Source of the DNA: Adiantum capillus-veneris
Lineage: Eukaryota; Streptophyta; Polypodiopsida; Polypodiales; Pteridaceae
Direction of reading: 5' to 3'
NCBI GenBank assembly: GCA_014529385.2
Contig: CM043959.1
Coordinates: 62,261,753 to 62,325,752 of the forward strand
DNA length: 64,000 nt
The position numbers and the translations under genes are program-made. Under the pieces are notes generated by a model. That model saw nothing but the letters and a program-made list of their open reading frames with translations, was not told the origin of the DNA and made no database searches. Positions 23,699 to 35,957 of this stretch are shown here, piece by piece; positions within the stretch are counted from its first letter, which is position 1, and each line of letters opens with the position of its first letter.

Positions 23699-24647
23699 AA
23701 AGTATACGGGACTACTAGAGACTTCAGTCGTTGGCCCAGCAAGCCCAAACATGCAGACACAGACAAGTGCAGTTTCATGAGGATGTGCAATGAATAGGAA
23801 GGGGGAATGTTTGGAGAATGCGACGAACCGACACCTAAAGAGCCGGCTACACGCCACACTTTGTTGCATTCTATCTTTTTTTCCAAAGAAGCCTTGTAAT
23901 TAGCAAGTAATGATTTTTGAAGTGTAATCTAGCCCATTGTTCTCTATTGCCTACTCTAAACCTACAAGCCCTGTAAAGTGGCCAATGACCACTGGCCATG
24001 GGACAGAGTCCCAAGTTTTTGGGTCAAAACCCTTAGTTTGAAAGATAGCATTTTCATTATCTCAAAGGCTTTTTAGACGTCAACTATGAGCTACAATTCT
24101 GCTACATAGTGTAATCAATCTTTCTCTTAATTTGATTGATAATCAAAAATCGATTCCGATTAGTGCATTGTGTTCCTTGTCTCATGTTCTTTAATCTAAG
24201 TGTAACCATTCTCAGTTTAGTTGTGGTTCACGACAACCTGTTTGTGAGAGAGTGTAATTTTTTAGGGAGCTTTCAATTTAGATCCTTTTTGCAAAAAAAA
24301 AACTTTTCAAAGTTCAAACTCTCTCTCTATTTGTATTTTAATTTCTGATTTGGAGAAGAAACATATCTTTGGAGGATAAATACTAAAGCTTAATCCTAGA
24401 GTCTTCTTATTGGGGATTGGATTGGTTTTATTTTGGGATATACTTTGAGGTAGGTATTTGTTTAGACTTCTGTGGGAAGATATCTTAAAGGCAAGAAGCA
24501 TCTTATTATGGGGGGTAGTATTGTTTTTATTCTGGCACCCATCTAACTATGGGTCCCTTTATCACATAGTAGCACTCCCATGGACATTTTTCAATCCTAA
24601 AAAAGAGGAGGAAAGTAGATTTAGAAACATGGAATTAGTGACTCTGT
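23699..24647. other. No gene recognised
   Basis: Right flank of Gypsy-1. No supported coding feature. Poly-A runs occur near 24290. Confidence 0.4.
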
Positions 24648-26066
24648 GACTCACACTTCGCATTATGCTACCCCACACAACCTTCAAAAGAAGGTACCGT
24701 ATTTGGATGTTGTGCCCATCATCTTTCAAGACCTCCATGCTACATAATGCATTTTCTTTCTAAGAGACAAGACTAAAAAAGGTTATGTTTATATTGCAAT
24801 TAAGCAAGCAACAATTCCAAGTTGGAATAAGCATTCTTTTTTGTAAGCAGTCCATGTAGCAGGACAAAAATTATTCTTAACACTAAGTTGTGGTAACGTA
24901 AAAACAAACAAGACATAAAATTGTTGTTCTATAATTTGCAAAAACAAAATTGGAATTCCATAAAGATCTACTCTTCTTGGGAAATCCATTCTTAAACTTA
25001 TAGTTCAAGGATTGACACATCATGAAAATATTGGAAAAATACAAAATCTCATATTTTGACCATGACATGCCTCCAAAGTTGATGTACCACTGCATTTTTT
25101 TCTGAAAACAATAATTTGCCATGGTCTAATACATAGTGAGAAAACTTAATTAGAATTTACATCTTCCAAGTGATAAAATTTCCCACAATCTTCTATGGAT
25201 TGGTGATCAAAACTTGACTATTTGAACTCAATGACTCACACTTGGCTTTATGCCACCCCACACCACCTCAAAATAAGGTAGTCTATTTGGATGTTTTCCC
25301 CATCATGTTTAGACCTCTATGCTTCACACATGCTTATAAAATGCACTTTCTTTCTGAGAGACAAGATTAAAAAAGGTTATGTTAATATTACAACTAAGTA
25401 GGCATGAACAATTCTCCTTTGTAAGTAATCTATGTAGCGTGGACAAAAATTCTTCTTAACACTAAGTTGTGGTAATGTTACAAGACATAAAAGTGTTGTT
25501 CTAGATTTTGCCAAAACAAAAATTGGAATACCATAAAGATCTACTCTTCCATTCTTTAACTTATAGTTCAAGGATCGACACATATCATGAAGAAATTGAA
25601 AAAATATAAAATCTCATACTTTCGCCATGTCATGCCTCCAAAGTTGATGTACCACTTCATTTTTCTGTAGACAATAATTTTTTGTGGTCTATTACATGGT
25701 GAGAAAAGTTGAGATTTACATCTTCCAAGTGATAATATATCCTACAATCTTCTATGGTTTGGTGATCAAAACTTAACTATTTGAACTCAATGACTCACAC
25801 TTGGCATTATGCCACCACACACCATCTTCAAAAGAAGGTAGTCTATTTGGATGTTGTCCCCATCGTCTTTAGACATGTATGCTTCACACATGCTTATAAA
25901 ATACATTTTCTTTCTAAGAGCCAAGATCAAAGAAGGTTATGTTTATATTGCGACTAAGTAGGCAACAATTCTCCTTTGTAAGTAGTCTATGTAGTAGGAC
26001 AAAAATGCTTCTTCACACAAGGTTGTGGTAACATTACAAGACATAAAATTGTTGTTTTAGATTTGG
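24648..26066 (-). repeat. ~570-bp tandem repeat, three copies, exon-like content
   Basis: GACTCACAC anchors at 24648, 25233 and 25792 mark three tandem copies of 559-585 bp, the last incomplete. On the minus strand the first two carry an acceptor-like pyrimidine tract ending CAG just before a conserved exon-like block with RVDLYGIPI and LPQLSVK. The match RSLNYKLKNG / QSLNYKFKNG between copies suggests tandem duplication of a gene segment. Frames are broken and the protein family is unknown to me. Confidence 0.75.
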
Positions 26067-26440
26067 TATCGTCTAATTCTTCTTTTCATGACAAATTTGA
26101 TGCATTTTCACAATACAAAACTGAATAAATTGGCAAAATTATCCCAATGATGACTGTTTTGAACTAACTATCTCTAATATCGCTCCTCTATCCTACAATA
26201 TATGGTGGCATTTGCTCGTCACATGAAAGAGGAAAATTGAAGCCTTGCTCGTAGATAACAAGTGATGGTGGTCTCATTTCACCATCCAAGCATTCTAAGC
26301 ATTTGAGCACATGCTAATGATCAACCACATGGTGTGCTCTTACAGAATGGTATGCTTATGCACATTATCCCGCAAAAGATGGGAATTGTATCCTAAGCGA
26401 CGTAAGAGAACTAGCTTCTACCACAAAATACATTGTATAT
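26067..26440. other. No gene recognised
   Basis: Sequence between the triplicated unit and the MITE-like repeat. No supported feature. Confidence 0.4.
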
Positions 26441-26820
26441 TTTTTTGGAAAGATTACCAAAATACCCATGAAATTTGGTGGAACTTCCAAAATACATCTA
26501 AAAAATCGAGACATTTTGTGTCTATTGATAATAAACCGTCTTATCTTGAAAGCATTTCATTTTGTGCCTATTGAAAAGTTGCAAAAAGGAAAACCGTTAG
26601 CAGATGACGGGTATTTTTGGAATTCTCCAAAATTTAAGGCTATTTTGCAATAAATTTCAAGATCTTTTTATTGCTTGAGCTCACTGTCTGTCCGCCCATG
26701 TGCAGACGGACAACATGCTCATAACTCTGGAAATGGCTAAGACGCCTGGCAAATTTTGGAAATTTTTATATGCATTTTGGGAATCTTGTGAGGGGTATTT
26801 TGGGAATTTCCCATAAGTTT
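26441..26820. mobile_element. MITE-like element with imperfect terminal inverted repeats
   Basis: The left end reads GGAAAGATTACCAAAATACC and the reverse complement of the right end reads GGGAAATTCCCAAAATACCC. The similarity continues inward for about 60 bp with mismatches (CCAAAATACAT against CCAAAATGCAT). About 380 bp with no coding capacity fits a miniature DNA transposon. I could not settle a target duplication, so it may be another inverted repeat. Confidence 0.4.
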
Positions 26821-27534
26821 TTCCTTATTTCTTGAGCTCACTACTTGTCTACATGCGCGCAGACAGACAGTGTGCTCTTAACGCCTGAGATCAACTTGAA
26901 CACACATGCATCGTGCTGCTGGAGCAACAAGCGGCTCAATATGGTGGTCGGCCAAGCTGCTTCCTGCATATTTTTGACTTGGAAAAGTATATAAAACACA
27001 CACTTTTGCTGCTAGAGAACGCGCTTGCAAATGCCTTGAAAGCGTGAAAAATTCAAAAGAATGGGTGTATGGCATCTCTAAGACCTTGACTTACAGTTTT
27101 ATAGGCACTGCTCGCTGTTGTTAGGTGAAGCAGAACCTGCGTATTCAAGACCACATCGGGCGTTGTGATCATCTGCATCATTGGCTAGGATATTAGCACT
27201 CTACCTTCGACAATACAATTAGAGAAGAGCTGCATGGCAATGACGATGGAGGATTCACGCGCATCCATTGACAATGCAACATCTTCTGGCAATGACTGTT
27301 ATATTATTCAAGCTGCAATAGGAGTAGATAATCTATACGGGTGCCAGTTAAGGGCGGGAGATTGTGGGTTCCCATCTCGATGAGGGCAACTTTGCTACAA
27401 TATTTCTTAGTAGGGTATTTCTTACAGATTCTAACAGTAATTGTTTATATTACAGGTATATGGAATGTAAAATGCTTTGAAGCAACCTGATCATGAGCAG
27501 CAAGACGTGGTGGATGCTACATGGGGGCTTTGGC
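26821..27534. other. No gene recognised
   Basis: A segment around 26833-26890 repeats, imperfectly, that at 26672-26730 (TTGAGCTCACT followed by a GCAGAC-rich stretch). Nothing else is supported. Confidence 0.4.
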
Positions 27535-28190
27535 TCATGAGATTCCTCTCAGAGCGAGCATGCCGCAATATACCAATCGTGCACATTTTGGGCTCTTTTG
27601 AGAACTTCGATGGCCAAGGTAGCTTGTTGGTCGATGTTATGGAGAAGAAGTGAAGAAAGGGTTGCAACATGAGGGACAATGAGGTTTCCCTTGCTATGTA
27701 AAATGTCTCCAAGGATTTGCTCTAGTTCTGCCATCAACACGACAACTTGCACCTCACCATAAAGCCCAAGAACATCCTTCTCTATGGGGGGGCCGGGATC
27801 TCCACAGCATGCTTAGCATATTTTGGGTTGGATTTACCCTTACAAGCGGATGAGGGCACTAATGGTAATAACATGGTGATACAAGATTGCAAAGTCAAGG
27901 GAACTCCTAAATATTGTGAGCACAAATGATATCCTGAGCATGGCAGTTGACACATGGAGTGTTGGTGCCATGTTACTGGAGATGCTAATGGGCGAAGTGC
28001 CACCGCAAAGCAGCATTGTGTTGTCACAATGGTGGAGCAATCCCAGGATAGAATAGTTGGAAGATGGTCTTCAAAGAAACTACAAGGATTGGAAATGGTT
28101 AGACCACATGTCCTAGGACTTGCTGTTGGCAACAATCCACCCACATTTCTCCCACTTGCTTCCTCTTCAACTAGTGGTCAGCCATCCTTG
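27535..28190 (+). pseudogene. Ser/Thr protein kinase pseudogene
   Basis: Kinase landmarks occur in order over shifting frames. N-lobe: IVHILGSFENFDGQGSLLVD (about 27570-27630). Catalytic loop: LHLTIKPKNILLYG (27748 on). Metal-binding loop: AYFGLDLPL (27816 on). Activation segment end: GTPKYC (about 27900). Subdomain IX: AVDTWSVGAMLLEMLMGEVP (about 27942-28001) in another frame. The catalytic-loop Asp is Thr (27757-27759) and the DFG Asp is Tyr (27819-27821), so both catalytic aspartates are gone. A TGA near 27927 and a frameshift separate the last part. Confidence 0.8.
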
Positions 28191-31100
28191 GCTTGTCAAC
28201 AACAATTCAAAGATGTAATTAATTATTGTTTAGAGGTCTTAAATCCAAGGAGTGGCATCCCACTCAGCAGGGAAAAATGTATTCTATAATGTTACTTTTT
28301 TGCTCGTTCTTATAAATTATGCTTTGTATTGTGGGTTTTTATTTCATTAAAGCTAATGATAAGTATTTGTAAAAGAAGGAATGGCAGCCAGTAAACAACG
28401 CAATTATATAAGTCTTAGCCCTACATCCACATTGCTGGTTTCATCTTTTGACGGCAACAAATAGTGCATGTATGCAACAAAAAGTGTTAATGAGAACACA
28501 TCTGCTCGTGAACGGCTGAAGGGCGTAGTAGAGAGCTTGAGTGGGAAGTGTTGCCCGAGCTGAGCCAACCTTGTAAACTCTGTGGATATGCACTGCAGAG
28601 AGAGAGCAATGCGCAATGGAAGCTAGCGCAACTCCTATTTCCAAAGGAAGTCTTTGACAAGACAGGCTCCATTCTCGAGGTTGTCTCGCTACTTCTTACT
28701 CGCGCTTTGCTCCGGTGACCTCTGTTGCGCTATGACGGCACTGCCACGCTGTGGCACCATGTGGGGCCGGGGAGGCCCCGAATGCTCATCGATGGCCACC
28801 CGCGTAAGGTGCCCATAGTTGATGCTCGTCATGTGGACCCTTCTCATGCAATGCATGTGAGGATGTGGGGCATGACAAGCTCATGGTGCGTCTGATGGCC
28901 ACGGGTGCCGACGAGCAGTGAATTTTCCATGCTGTGTGTTGGCACCCCAAAGATATTATTTGAAGGACATTATGTGAAGGTTGTGCAAGTTGAACCGTTG
29001 ATAGATCGCTTTTGGCGTGTATAAAGTAGCGTTTATATGCATGGTCATATGTACAAAAATATATAAATACATGCATTTGGGAGCTTTGCAAAGTGGTTTT
29101 AAGTTCAAAAAAAGGTGCAACGTGTGCACATTGTAAATATGCGTGTCGGCAGTCGAGCATATGAACATGCCTGGATAGGGTATCGGGGCCTTGGATATGG
29201 TTCTAGGTGGCTTATCTTGGCTCTAGATAATGTGTTTGAGCTTTCTAGAATGTAAATAATGCAAGTGACTAGTATGGGTACTCTCATCCCGCTCGAAAAG
29301 TTTGACACATGCGGTAACTGTCTATTTGCGGCGCCTGATCTGCGATGATACGTGCACTACCCTAGAAGTGGTTAAAAATAGAATGTGGGGATGTGGAAAT
29401 GTTATTTGGGTATCGAGGATCAAGCATGAAAATTTTGGTGAATTTTGGAGTTCGTTTGGGGTTTTTCCTGCGAAAAATGCCCGCCAGGGATCAAAACTGG
29501 GCCAAAAAAGGGTCAAAAAAGGTGTGAAATGGCTTAAAATTGCCACATCACTCATGGTGCCGTGATGGTCCAGGATGAGGGAGGACTTTAGAAGAGCAAT
29601 ATCAACACTTTCACCCCTCTGTGTGTGGGAGGAAGCTGGGTTCCTACAGGTGGTCTAATGCAGTCCCATTTCGTTCCCGTCCTGTTTTCGAGTGTGTGGA
29701 GGAGTGAATGAGAGCTTTCTCTCTTCAATTTTGCACTTGGAAGAGTCTATGAAAGTTTTGAGGTTTCCATGGATGTGTGTGTGCAAGGAATTTAGGGAAG
29801 AAGGTGCGGCTTTTTTCAAGACTATGTGACCCTATATCGGTGCCATTAGGATTGGCGCTACTCCAAAGAGTCCAACAGTGTGGACTTTGGTGAAGCTTTT
29901 TCAATGGTTTGAGAGTGGCCTTTTGTGGCTGGAGTTTTTGGTTTTTTGATGGTTTTCCTTGTATATTTTGGTCACCATCAAGCGTGATTTCAAGTGTTGA
30001 TCACCTCGACTCACCTTGTAGTGCCTGCGGGCAGGCAAGGGCTTGTAGGTCGAGGCGTTTGGAGTTTGAGTACTTGAGCTTGTCGGTAGAGTTTTTAGGA
30101 AGCTTTTGAGTGGTAGTGAGTGAGGTGAGGAATTCAAGTAAATTCCTTGTGTTGTGTTGAGTTGTTTTGGTGTGTGAGTGTGCGCACGACATCTTTTGCT
30201 CCATCACCGTGTATCAATGCAGTCTGTACTTCATATTTTGAGATCTTGATTGTGCACGTGAATGAAATTTTACAGAAAACCACCAAAGTTTCTCAGAAGA
30301 CCATGAAAAGCTCTTTGTAAGCTGATACTTAGGTAATGCCACAATTGGGTCTTATAGTGACAAAACTACTCCATTTGTACAGTTTATTCTAATGTCCCAT
30401 GATGTGTGATGAGCTATTGATTCTAAAAAATTTAATAAGTTTGTGACAAGAGCCTCATTTGGGATTTTCTCTTTGAGCATGCAGCTGAAAAATATACCAA
30501 AAAAGTTGTGGATTATGTTGCAAATCAAGGGTTTCTTTGTAGATGACGTCTCTTGGTCTAGACTATGGAGGGATATAGGATTGGCAAAGAAAGCTTTGGG
30601 ATCTTTTTTTAATTAGGTGCTAGACATGGGCATCTCTCAATATATAGTCATTTTTGCAATTCTGCTCAAACCACTCAGATCTACTAGATGAAAGGCAAAT
30701 GTATTTTTAGAACACGGTTCTTGTACTTGTTGGATTTTTAATAGAGCTTAGTTTTCTCCTCTAGGTTCTTGTTAAAGTTGGGAAATTGTGAAGCATAAAG
30801 GTGGAGTGTGTACTCTAGAATAGAACTAGTTTATGACATCATGCGTTGAAATGAAGTGACTAGAACAATTGGATACATTGAAAATAAGCTATGTTGTAAC
30901 ATTCACAAATGTAGATTATTTTAAGTTACAAGATTTTGAACTTAATTTTCCCTATCCCAATAAAGATATTTCAAAAATTGCATTGTAGTTCACAAAAAGC
31001 TCTCTAAATTTTGTTACTTTCAACATGGTTTTTCTTTCCAATTAGCTTGCTTAAAAATTTGTCAATGGTGTTGGTTGTTGCATGTGAGAATGTGTGTTTT

Positions 31101-31295
31101 TGTCAATTTTTTTGATGAATTATTGTTTTGTTGAATGCTTGTAAATGTTTTCTTGGATGTTCAATGTCTATTTTGCGGTTATGATTCATCCCGAAAATTG
31201 TTGTGATATACAAACATTACTACATGAAGTAAAATATTTAGAGGGACTCAAAGAGATGTTGTGAAGTAAATAATTATCTTCAAATTCCACGCATG

Positions 31296-31298
<3 letters not shown>
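28191..31298. other. No gene recognised
   Basis: About 3.1 kb without a supportable gene. A GC-rich patch at 28690-28920 includes a short hairpin (GGGGCCGGGGAGGCCCC near 28764). Positions 29300-30230, GT-rich and ending in a unique-looking stretch, could be an old solo LTR, but I found no partner or target duplication. Confidence 0.35.

Positions 31299-31334
<36 letters not shown>
31299..31334. repeat. (TC)n microsatellite
   Basis: About 18 TC units. Confidence 0.95.
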
Positions 31335-31337
<3 letters not shown>

Positions 31338-32870
31338 CGTCGTATTCTTCCCTCAATCTATCTTTACACCATGCTTGCTTCCATTCGCTATCATTCTCCT
31401 AAAATGGTTCATTGTTATCACTTCTCCGTAAACTATCACTTTAGTAGATACTTCAATGTGACCCTAACATGGTCCAGTTCTAGCACTTCTCCATAAGCTG
31501 TCACTTTAGTAGCTACTCCAATCTAAACATTAAGAAGACAATGGGATCTAGGAGGGCCTCTTTATTTGGAAGTTTAAGGAAGTCAAACCTTTGGTATTAA
31601 AAAAGTAATAAAAGGACAACTTTTGAATTCAAACAGGCAAAATGGCTAGTTTATTTGAATTCAAAGTTTCCCCCCAAAATGGAATATAAAATTTAGCTGG
31701 TAAAACCATATCATGTAGCATATCTATGGAAAGAGCTCGACACATAGATTGCAAATCTATGCTCTCTGCTCAAATCGGAGATCATATGTGGGAGTTATGG
31801 AAAGCCGAATATCATAAAAATTTCCACCTCCTTTTTGGGGGGAAAGCACATCCTTTGACCACTCTTACACATCTCTTACACGCCCACCATCTTGCACACA
31901 TGGCGTAAACCTATTCGTCAAAATGTTAAACACCTCATAAGCTCATGGAAAATAAAGTGGCCCTCCTACACCCCATCCTCTTCTGAATGCCTTAGCATAG
32001 ATCATGGGGCTAGCACTCCAAAAGATACCTCACTTCCACACCAAAACCCACTCCAACCTGATCTAGGAGAGAGAGGACCGTAAAATAAAGATAAATTTTC
32101 ATGGCTAAGAAACACTTTGCATTAACATTGAGTTGTATGTAGTACTAATGGGCTTTCAAAATATCCTTTGAAATTATACATGTATATAGAACGAGTATGT
32201 AAAATTTGCTTTGCTTGGCATAGAGTGGGTACACATACTAATATTATACAAAAAAATGTTACAAGATCCTTTTACATAAATAGGTGTAAAATCATGTGAA
32301 AAAGTGATATCTTTGGGAGCATTCTCACATAAAACAAGTTTGTTTGAGCAGCCAACTAAGAAAGCTCTAAAGTTGCGACAAAAGCTCTAAATTAAATACC
32401 TTCAAATTTATTATCCCCTTTGTGAACTAAATGCATGGATTTGAGTGCTAAAATGGTTATTTTTTGATGTTTTGACCTTGGAAGAGTGTTTCTATGCTAT
32501 AAATCTACCTTTCTGAATAGTTCTATTGCAATTTTTTGCACATTTTTTTGATGGATTGTGATTTTTGTACCTCCTTGGATGACCACAAGACTTGGTAGGA
32601 TTGTGCCTTTAGGTGTTGTTATACTCCTCAAGTTTTGTTGCAATCCGACATTGTTTGGATGCCAAAAAGGCGTGATGACCTAGAGCGATGAGATTGGACA
32701 TAGGTAGATTTTCAGACTAGAGAGTGATAGATTTTCTAAAACTGGTTGATTGCATAGTTTTTTAGGATCACTTCTTGACATTGAAAATCTTAAAGAGTCT
32801 ACATGCCCCATCCTAAGTCACTTCCCTGAGTATAACATATGTTAGTGTCAGACAGCTATGCTGTAGACAT
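31335..32870. other. No gene recognised
   Basis: A ~65-bp unit containing CACTTTAGTAG is repeated at about 31421 and 31486. Otherwise no supported feature up to the Gypsy-2 LTR. Confidence 0.4.
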
Positions 32871-35003
32871 TGGTGAAACCAAACTTGGTTTGAGCTTGTA
32901 AGCAATTTATGCAAGGCTTTGAATGCCTACAAATGTGGGATCCAATGTTAAATTGGGTATAAAAGGCTTGGACAAGCAAGGAATAGCATAAATGTATCAT
33001 TAAAGAGGTTTTTGGGGCCGGGAAGGCCCCCAAGGCGGGCTAATTGGATTGATAGTCAAAGTACCCAAGATGTTTGGTTGGTGCTTAACAATGTGGTCTC
33101 AAAGATTCTCTAGGATCTTGCCCAAATGGCTTGTGAAACACAGCCATGATGTGCAAGATATGCCAGTTTAAAGTTAGAAGGTCTTACAGATCCCCAACGG
33201 ACAGGGTAGGTATGGACATGTAGCCCGAGCAGGAACATGTAAGTAGTTGTGTAAAGCTCAAGTTGTAGAGCATGCCGGTCTTCTCAAATCTCCACTCAAA
33301 GCTCTAAAGTGCAACTTATGGCCATTTGATAATTAATCGGGGACCAGTTGTGTGTCCACTTGGTCGTATTGGAAAGCGTCCCATCTGGAAGTTTCATAGG
33401 CTTGTGAAAGTTATTGGGGGTACTGATTATCATGTGTGTTTATCAAAATCAACGGCTCCTCAATCAAAATCCTCGACAGAAAGTTATGTCAGGTTGAAGT
33501 TCGGGGCACTGATTCAAAGTGCAGTGCTAGATACTTTTTTCCAACTTTAGCGGCTTGGATTTGGGCCCCCTAAAATCGATGCAGTGAGTTCCATGCGGAT
33601 TGATGCCAAAATTAGGAAATTTGAGACGGGCTTTACGGCTTCATCATCGAATGGTTGTGCACCAAATGGGAGCAGGTTGAAGTTGAGGTAGTAAATGGGG
33701 ATTTGTTGAAGGTTTTATAGGACTTTTGGGATGCATTGGAGCTAGGAGTTCCACGTGGCAAGTATGTAATTCCATATGCATGGGGAGTGTCAAAAGGCGA
33801 AGTCTAAAAATCCTGGACCGTGCACCATAAGGAGGTTAAACAAGGGACAGGGGCTCGTGGAGCTCTAGATCTTAGCTTTGGTGTGCATGCCTGGTGGCGC
33901 TTGCGGTGCTATGCGTGGCAGCGGTTGGCGGCATTGGGCGCTTGTCGGCAATGATGGCCGGTTTTGGCGGCAATGGCGAGCACAAAAAATATGATGATGT
34001 GGCAAGATTTCCCACGAGGGTGCGTTTGCCGGAGGGCACGTGGACCCCTCTCCCATGCTTTTTAAGGGAAAAAAAGAGAACTCAAAGGGAGAAATGACGG
34101 TGCCGTCCTTGCACCTTGAGAATAAAAGAAAAGGAAAGCTAAAAGATTCTAAAGGGGGCTAATAAAAGGAAAAAGAAAAACAAAGGTAGGGGGCGCTGCC
34201 CAGGAGGAGAAGAGAAGAAAAAAGAAGAGAAGAAAGGAGAAAGAAGAGGGAAGGAAAAGAAAGACGAGAAGGAAGGAATGGAAGCAAGTAGGGGAGGAAA
34301 GAAAACAAAGGGAAAGAAGAGAGAAGAAGAAAAAAGAAAGGAAAAAAAAGGGGTTTTGTTGGGAACGAGGAGCGAAAGTTAAAGGGCCGGCTTCAGTTTC
34401 TTCTTCTAGTGCTATCAAGTGAGCCCAAACATGGGTTACCTTCCTTTCGGATGATTGAGGTTCGAAGGGATATAGAGTTTGTTTTCATGATTCTTCAAAG
34501 ACGGTGGAAGGGGAGAGGCTCCGTCACGGTGATGACATCAAGAAGGGTTGTCGAGGTCTAAATTTCCACACCCACTGAGGTTGTGCAGACGGAGCTATTT
34601 GTACTCGGATGTTTTGAACTAAGAGAAAACCATTACTGTATGCATATTTGGTGTCATTTTCCCTTCCCCCCCCTCGATGTTGCTGCTCTTGTGCTTGTGT
34701 CTACGGTGTCGGGTGTCTGTGTAGGCAAGTGTGTCCCCATCAACTGGCAATGTCTTGTGGCAAAGAGCAGGAAATAGGCTCTTGGTGTGTGTGGGGACCT
34801 ATGAAATGTGTGATGCGGTGCATGTGTGAATGATCATTACCCAATACAATGTGATCGAGTTGAGAGGCATGCAAGTGGTGGTCTGCTATCAGGAAGGAGG
34901 ATTTTGAAGGTGAATCCGAGTGGATTGGGGTGTTGTGTTTACCCTAAGCTTTAGAGAGGAAAATTGTTTACGTTCTAGGTTTGTACCCCCTTCCCCCTAT
35001 CCA
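32871..35003 (+). repeat. Gypsy-2 5' LTR (2,133 bp)
   Basis: Begins TGGTGAAACCAAACTTGG and ends before the primer site. It aligns with the 3' LTR except for about 830 bp (roughly 34067-34898) absent from the 3' copy. That extra block includes a purine-rich tract (34170-34350) and is either an insertion here or a deletion there. Confidence 0.82.
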
Positions 35004-35008
35004 TCTTC

Positions 35009-35026
35009 TGGTGCCCCCATTGAGGA
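35009..35026 (+). promoter_or_regulatory. Gypsy-2 primer binding site candidate
   Basis: TGGTGCCCCCATTGAGGA lies 5 nt after the LTR end and is 16 of 18 identical to the corresponding site of Gypsy-1. Copia-2 inserted 9 bp downstream. Confidence 0.6.
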
Positions 35027-35035
35027 GCATGTTGA

Positions 35036-35184
35036 TGTTGGAGCTATATATGGCTCACTCTACTAAACTTGGTCTCACCTATATATTTGTATCTTGTCCT
35101 CAATATGAATCAGTTTTTGGGAGCGTATATGGTGTGTCTCTTGTCTCGTCTCTCTCTCTCTCTCTCTCTCTCTACATCTCAACA
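35036..35184 (+). repeat. Copia-2 5' LTR (149 bp)
   Basis: Same TGTTGG...CAACA repeat as Copia-1. It differs from the Copia-2 3' LTR at two positions outside the CT run (CTACTAAACT against CTACTCAACT; CAGTTTTTGG against CAGTCTTTGG) and in the CT run itself. Confidence 0.96.
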
Positions 35185-35198
35185 TGGTATCAGAGCGG
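35185..35198 (+). promoter_or_regulatory. Copia-2 primer binding site
   Basis: TGGTATCAGAGCGG, identical to Copia-1, with no spacer after the LTR. Confidence 0.93.
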
Positions 35199-35957
35199 TA
35201 ACGATCACGCGCCGATTCAATTCATGGTGACAAAACAGTATGTGTATGCGATTCGCACGTAAGATTCAAAATTGCTACAAATTTTATTTTTTGAGCATTG
35301 ATTCTTGTTAACTGTGGTTGTTTTGTGTTAAGAATATGATTAGTGTTTTGTGTGGTGTTTATTGCTAATCAATCTAATCGTTGATTACATTTTCTTGTTG
35401 ATGACACCCTAAACTTCATCTCAATTTTTGGGGGTCTTCTGCTCAAAATTTGGAGAAACGAGAGAAAAGCACAATGACGCTTTTCATCGAAAACTTCTTC
35501 TTCTCCTCGAGCGATTCGATTTGAGTTCTAGGTTTGTGTCAATCAGAGTTCGCAGTAGAAAGTTATGTTGTTTTTACTGCAATTGAGCTTGATGCATCTT
35601 TCTTCGTCGTACTTCTTCATGAAGCGTCCGCGATCGTTTTTCTAATTTTAGCGTTAACTTTTTGAGAAAATTCAGCTTTTTGCTATTTGTATTGTGGCCG
35701 TCAATCTTCCATCTCACGCCACTCTATTTTGAGGACTCTTTTATTATTAACGTCTCCTTTACCCTGCCCTTTTGGGTGACGTCTCTCACATCTTTGGACG
35801 TTCTTTGAGCATCCTTCTTGCGTTTATCATTGATAGAACGTTTTTTATATAGAACTGTCCTCATAGTGGAAGATCCGGATTATCATGGTGCGGCAAGCAA
35901 ATTCTGCGATCTTATTTTATCTTCTGGCATGAGGTATTCTAGTGACAATATATGTTA
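35199..35957 (+). other. Copia-2 leader
   Basis: Homologous to 1090-1845 with several indels. No coding role visible. Confidence 0.7.

Noticed and set aside
29300-30240. Possible solo LTR
   Set aside because: Composition and length would fit, but I found neither a partner, nor TG/CA ends with a target duplication, nor a primer site.
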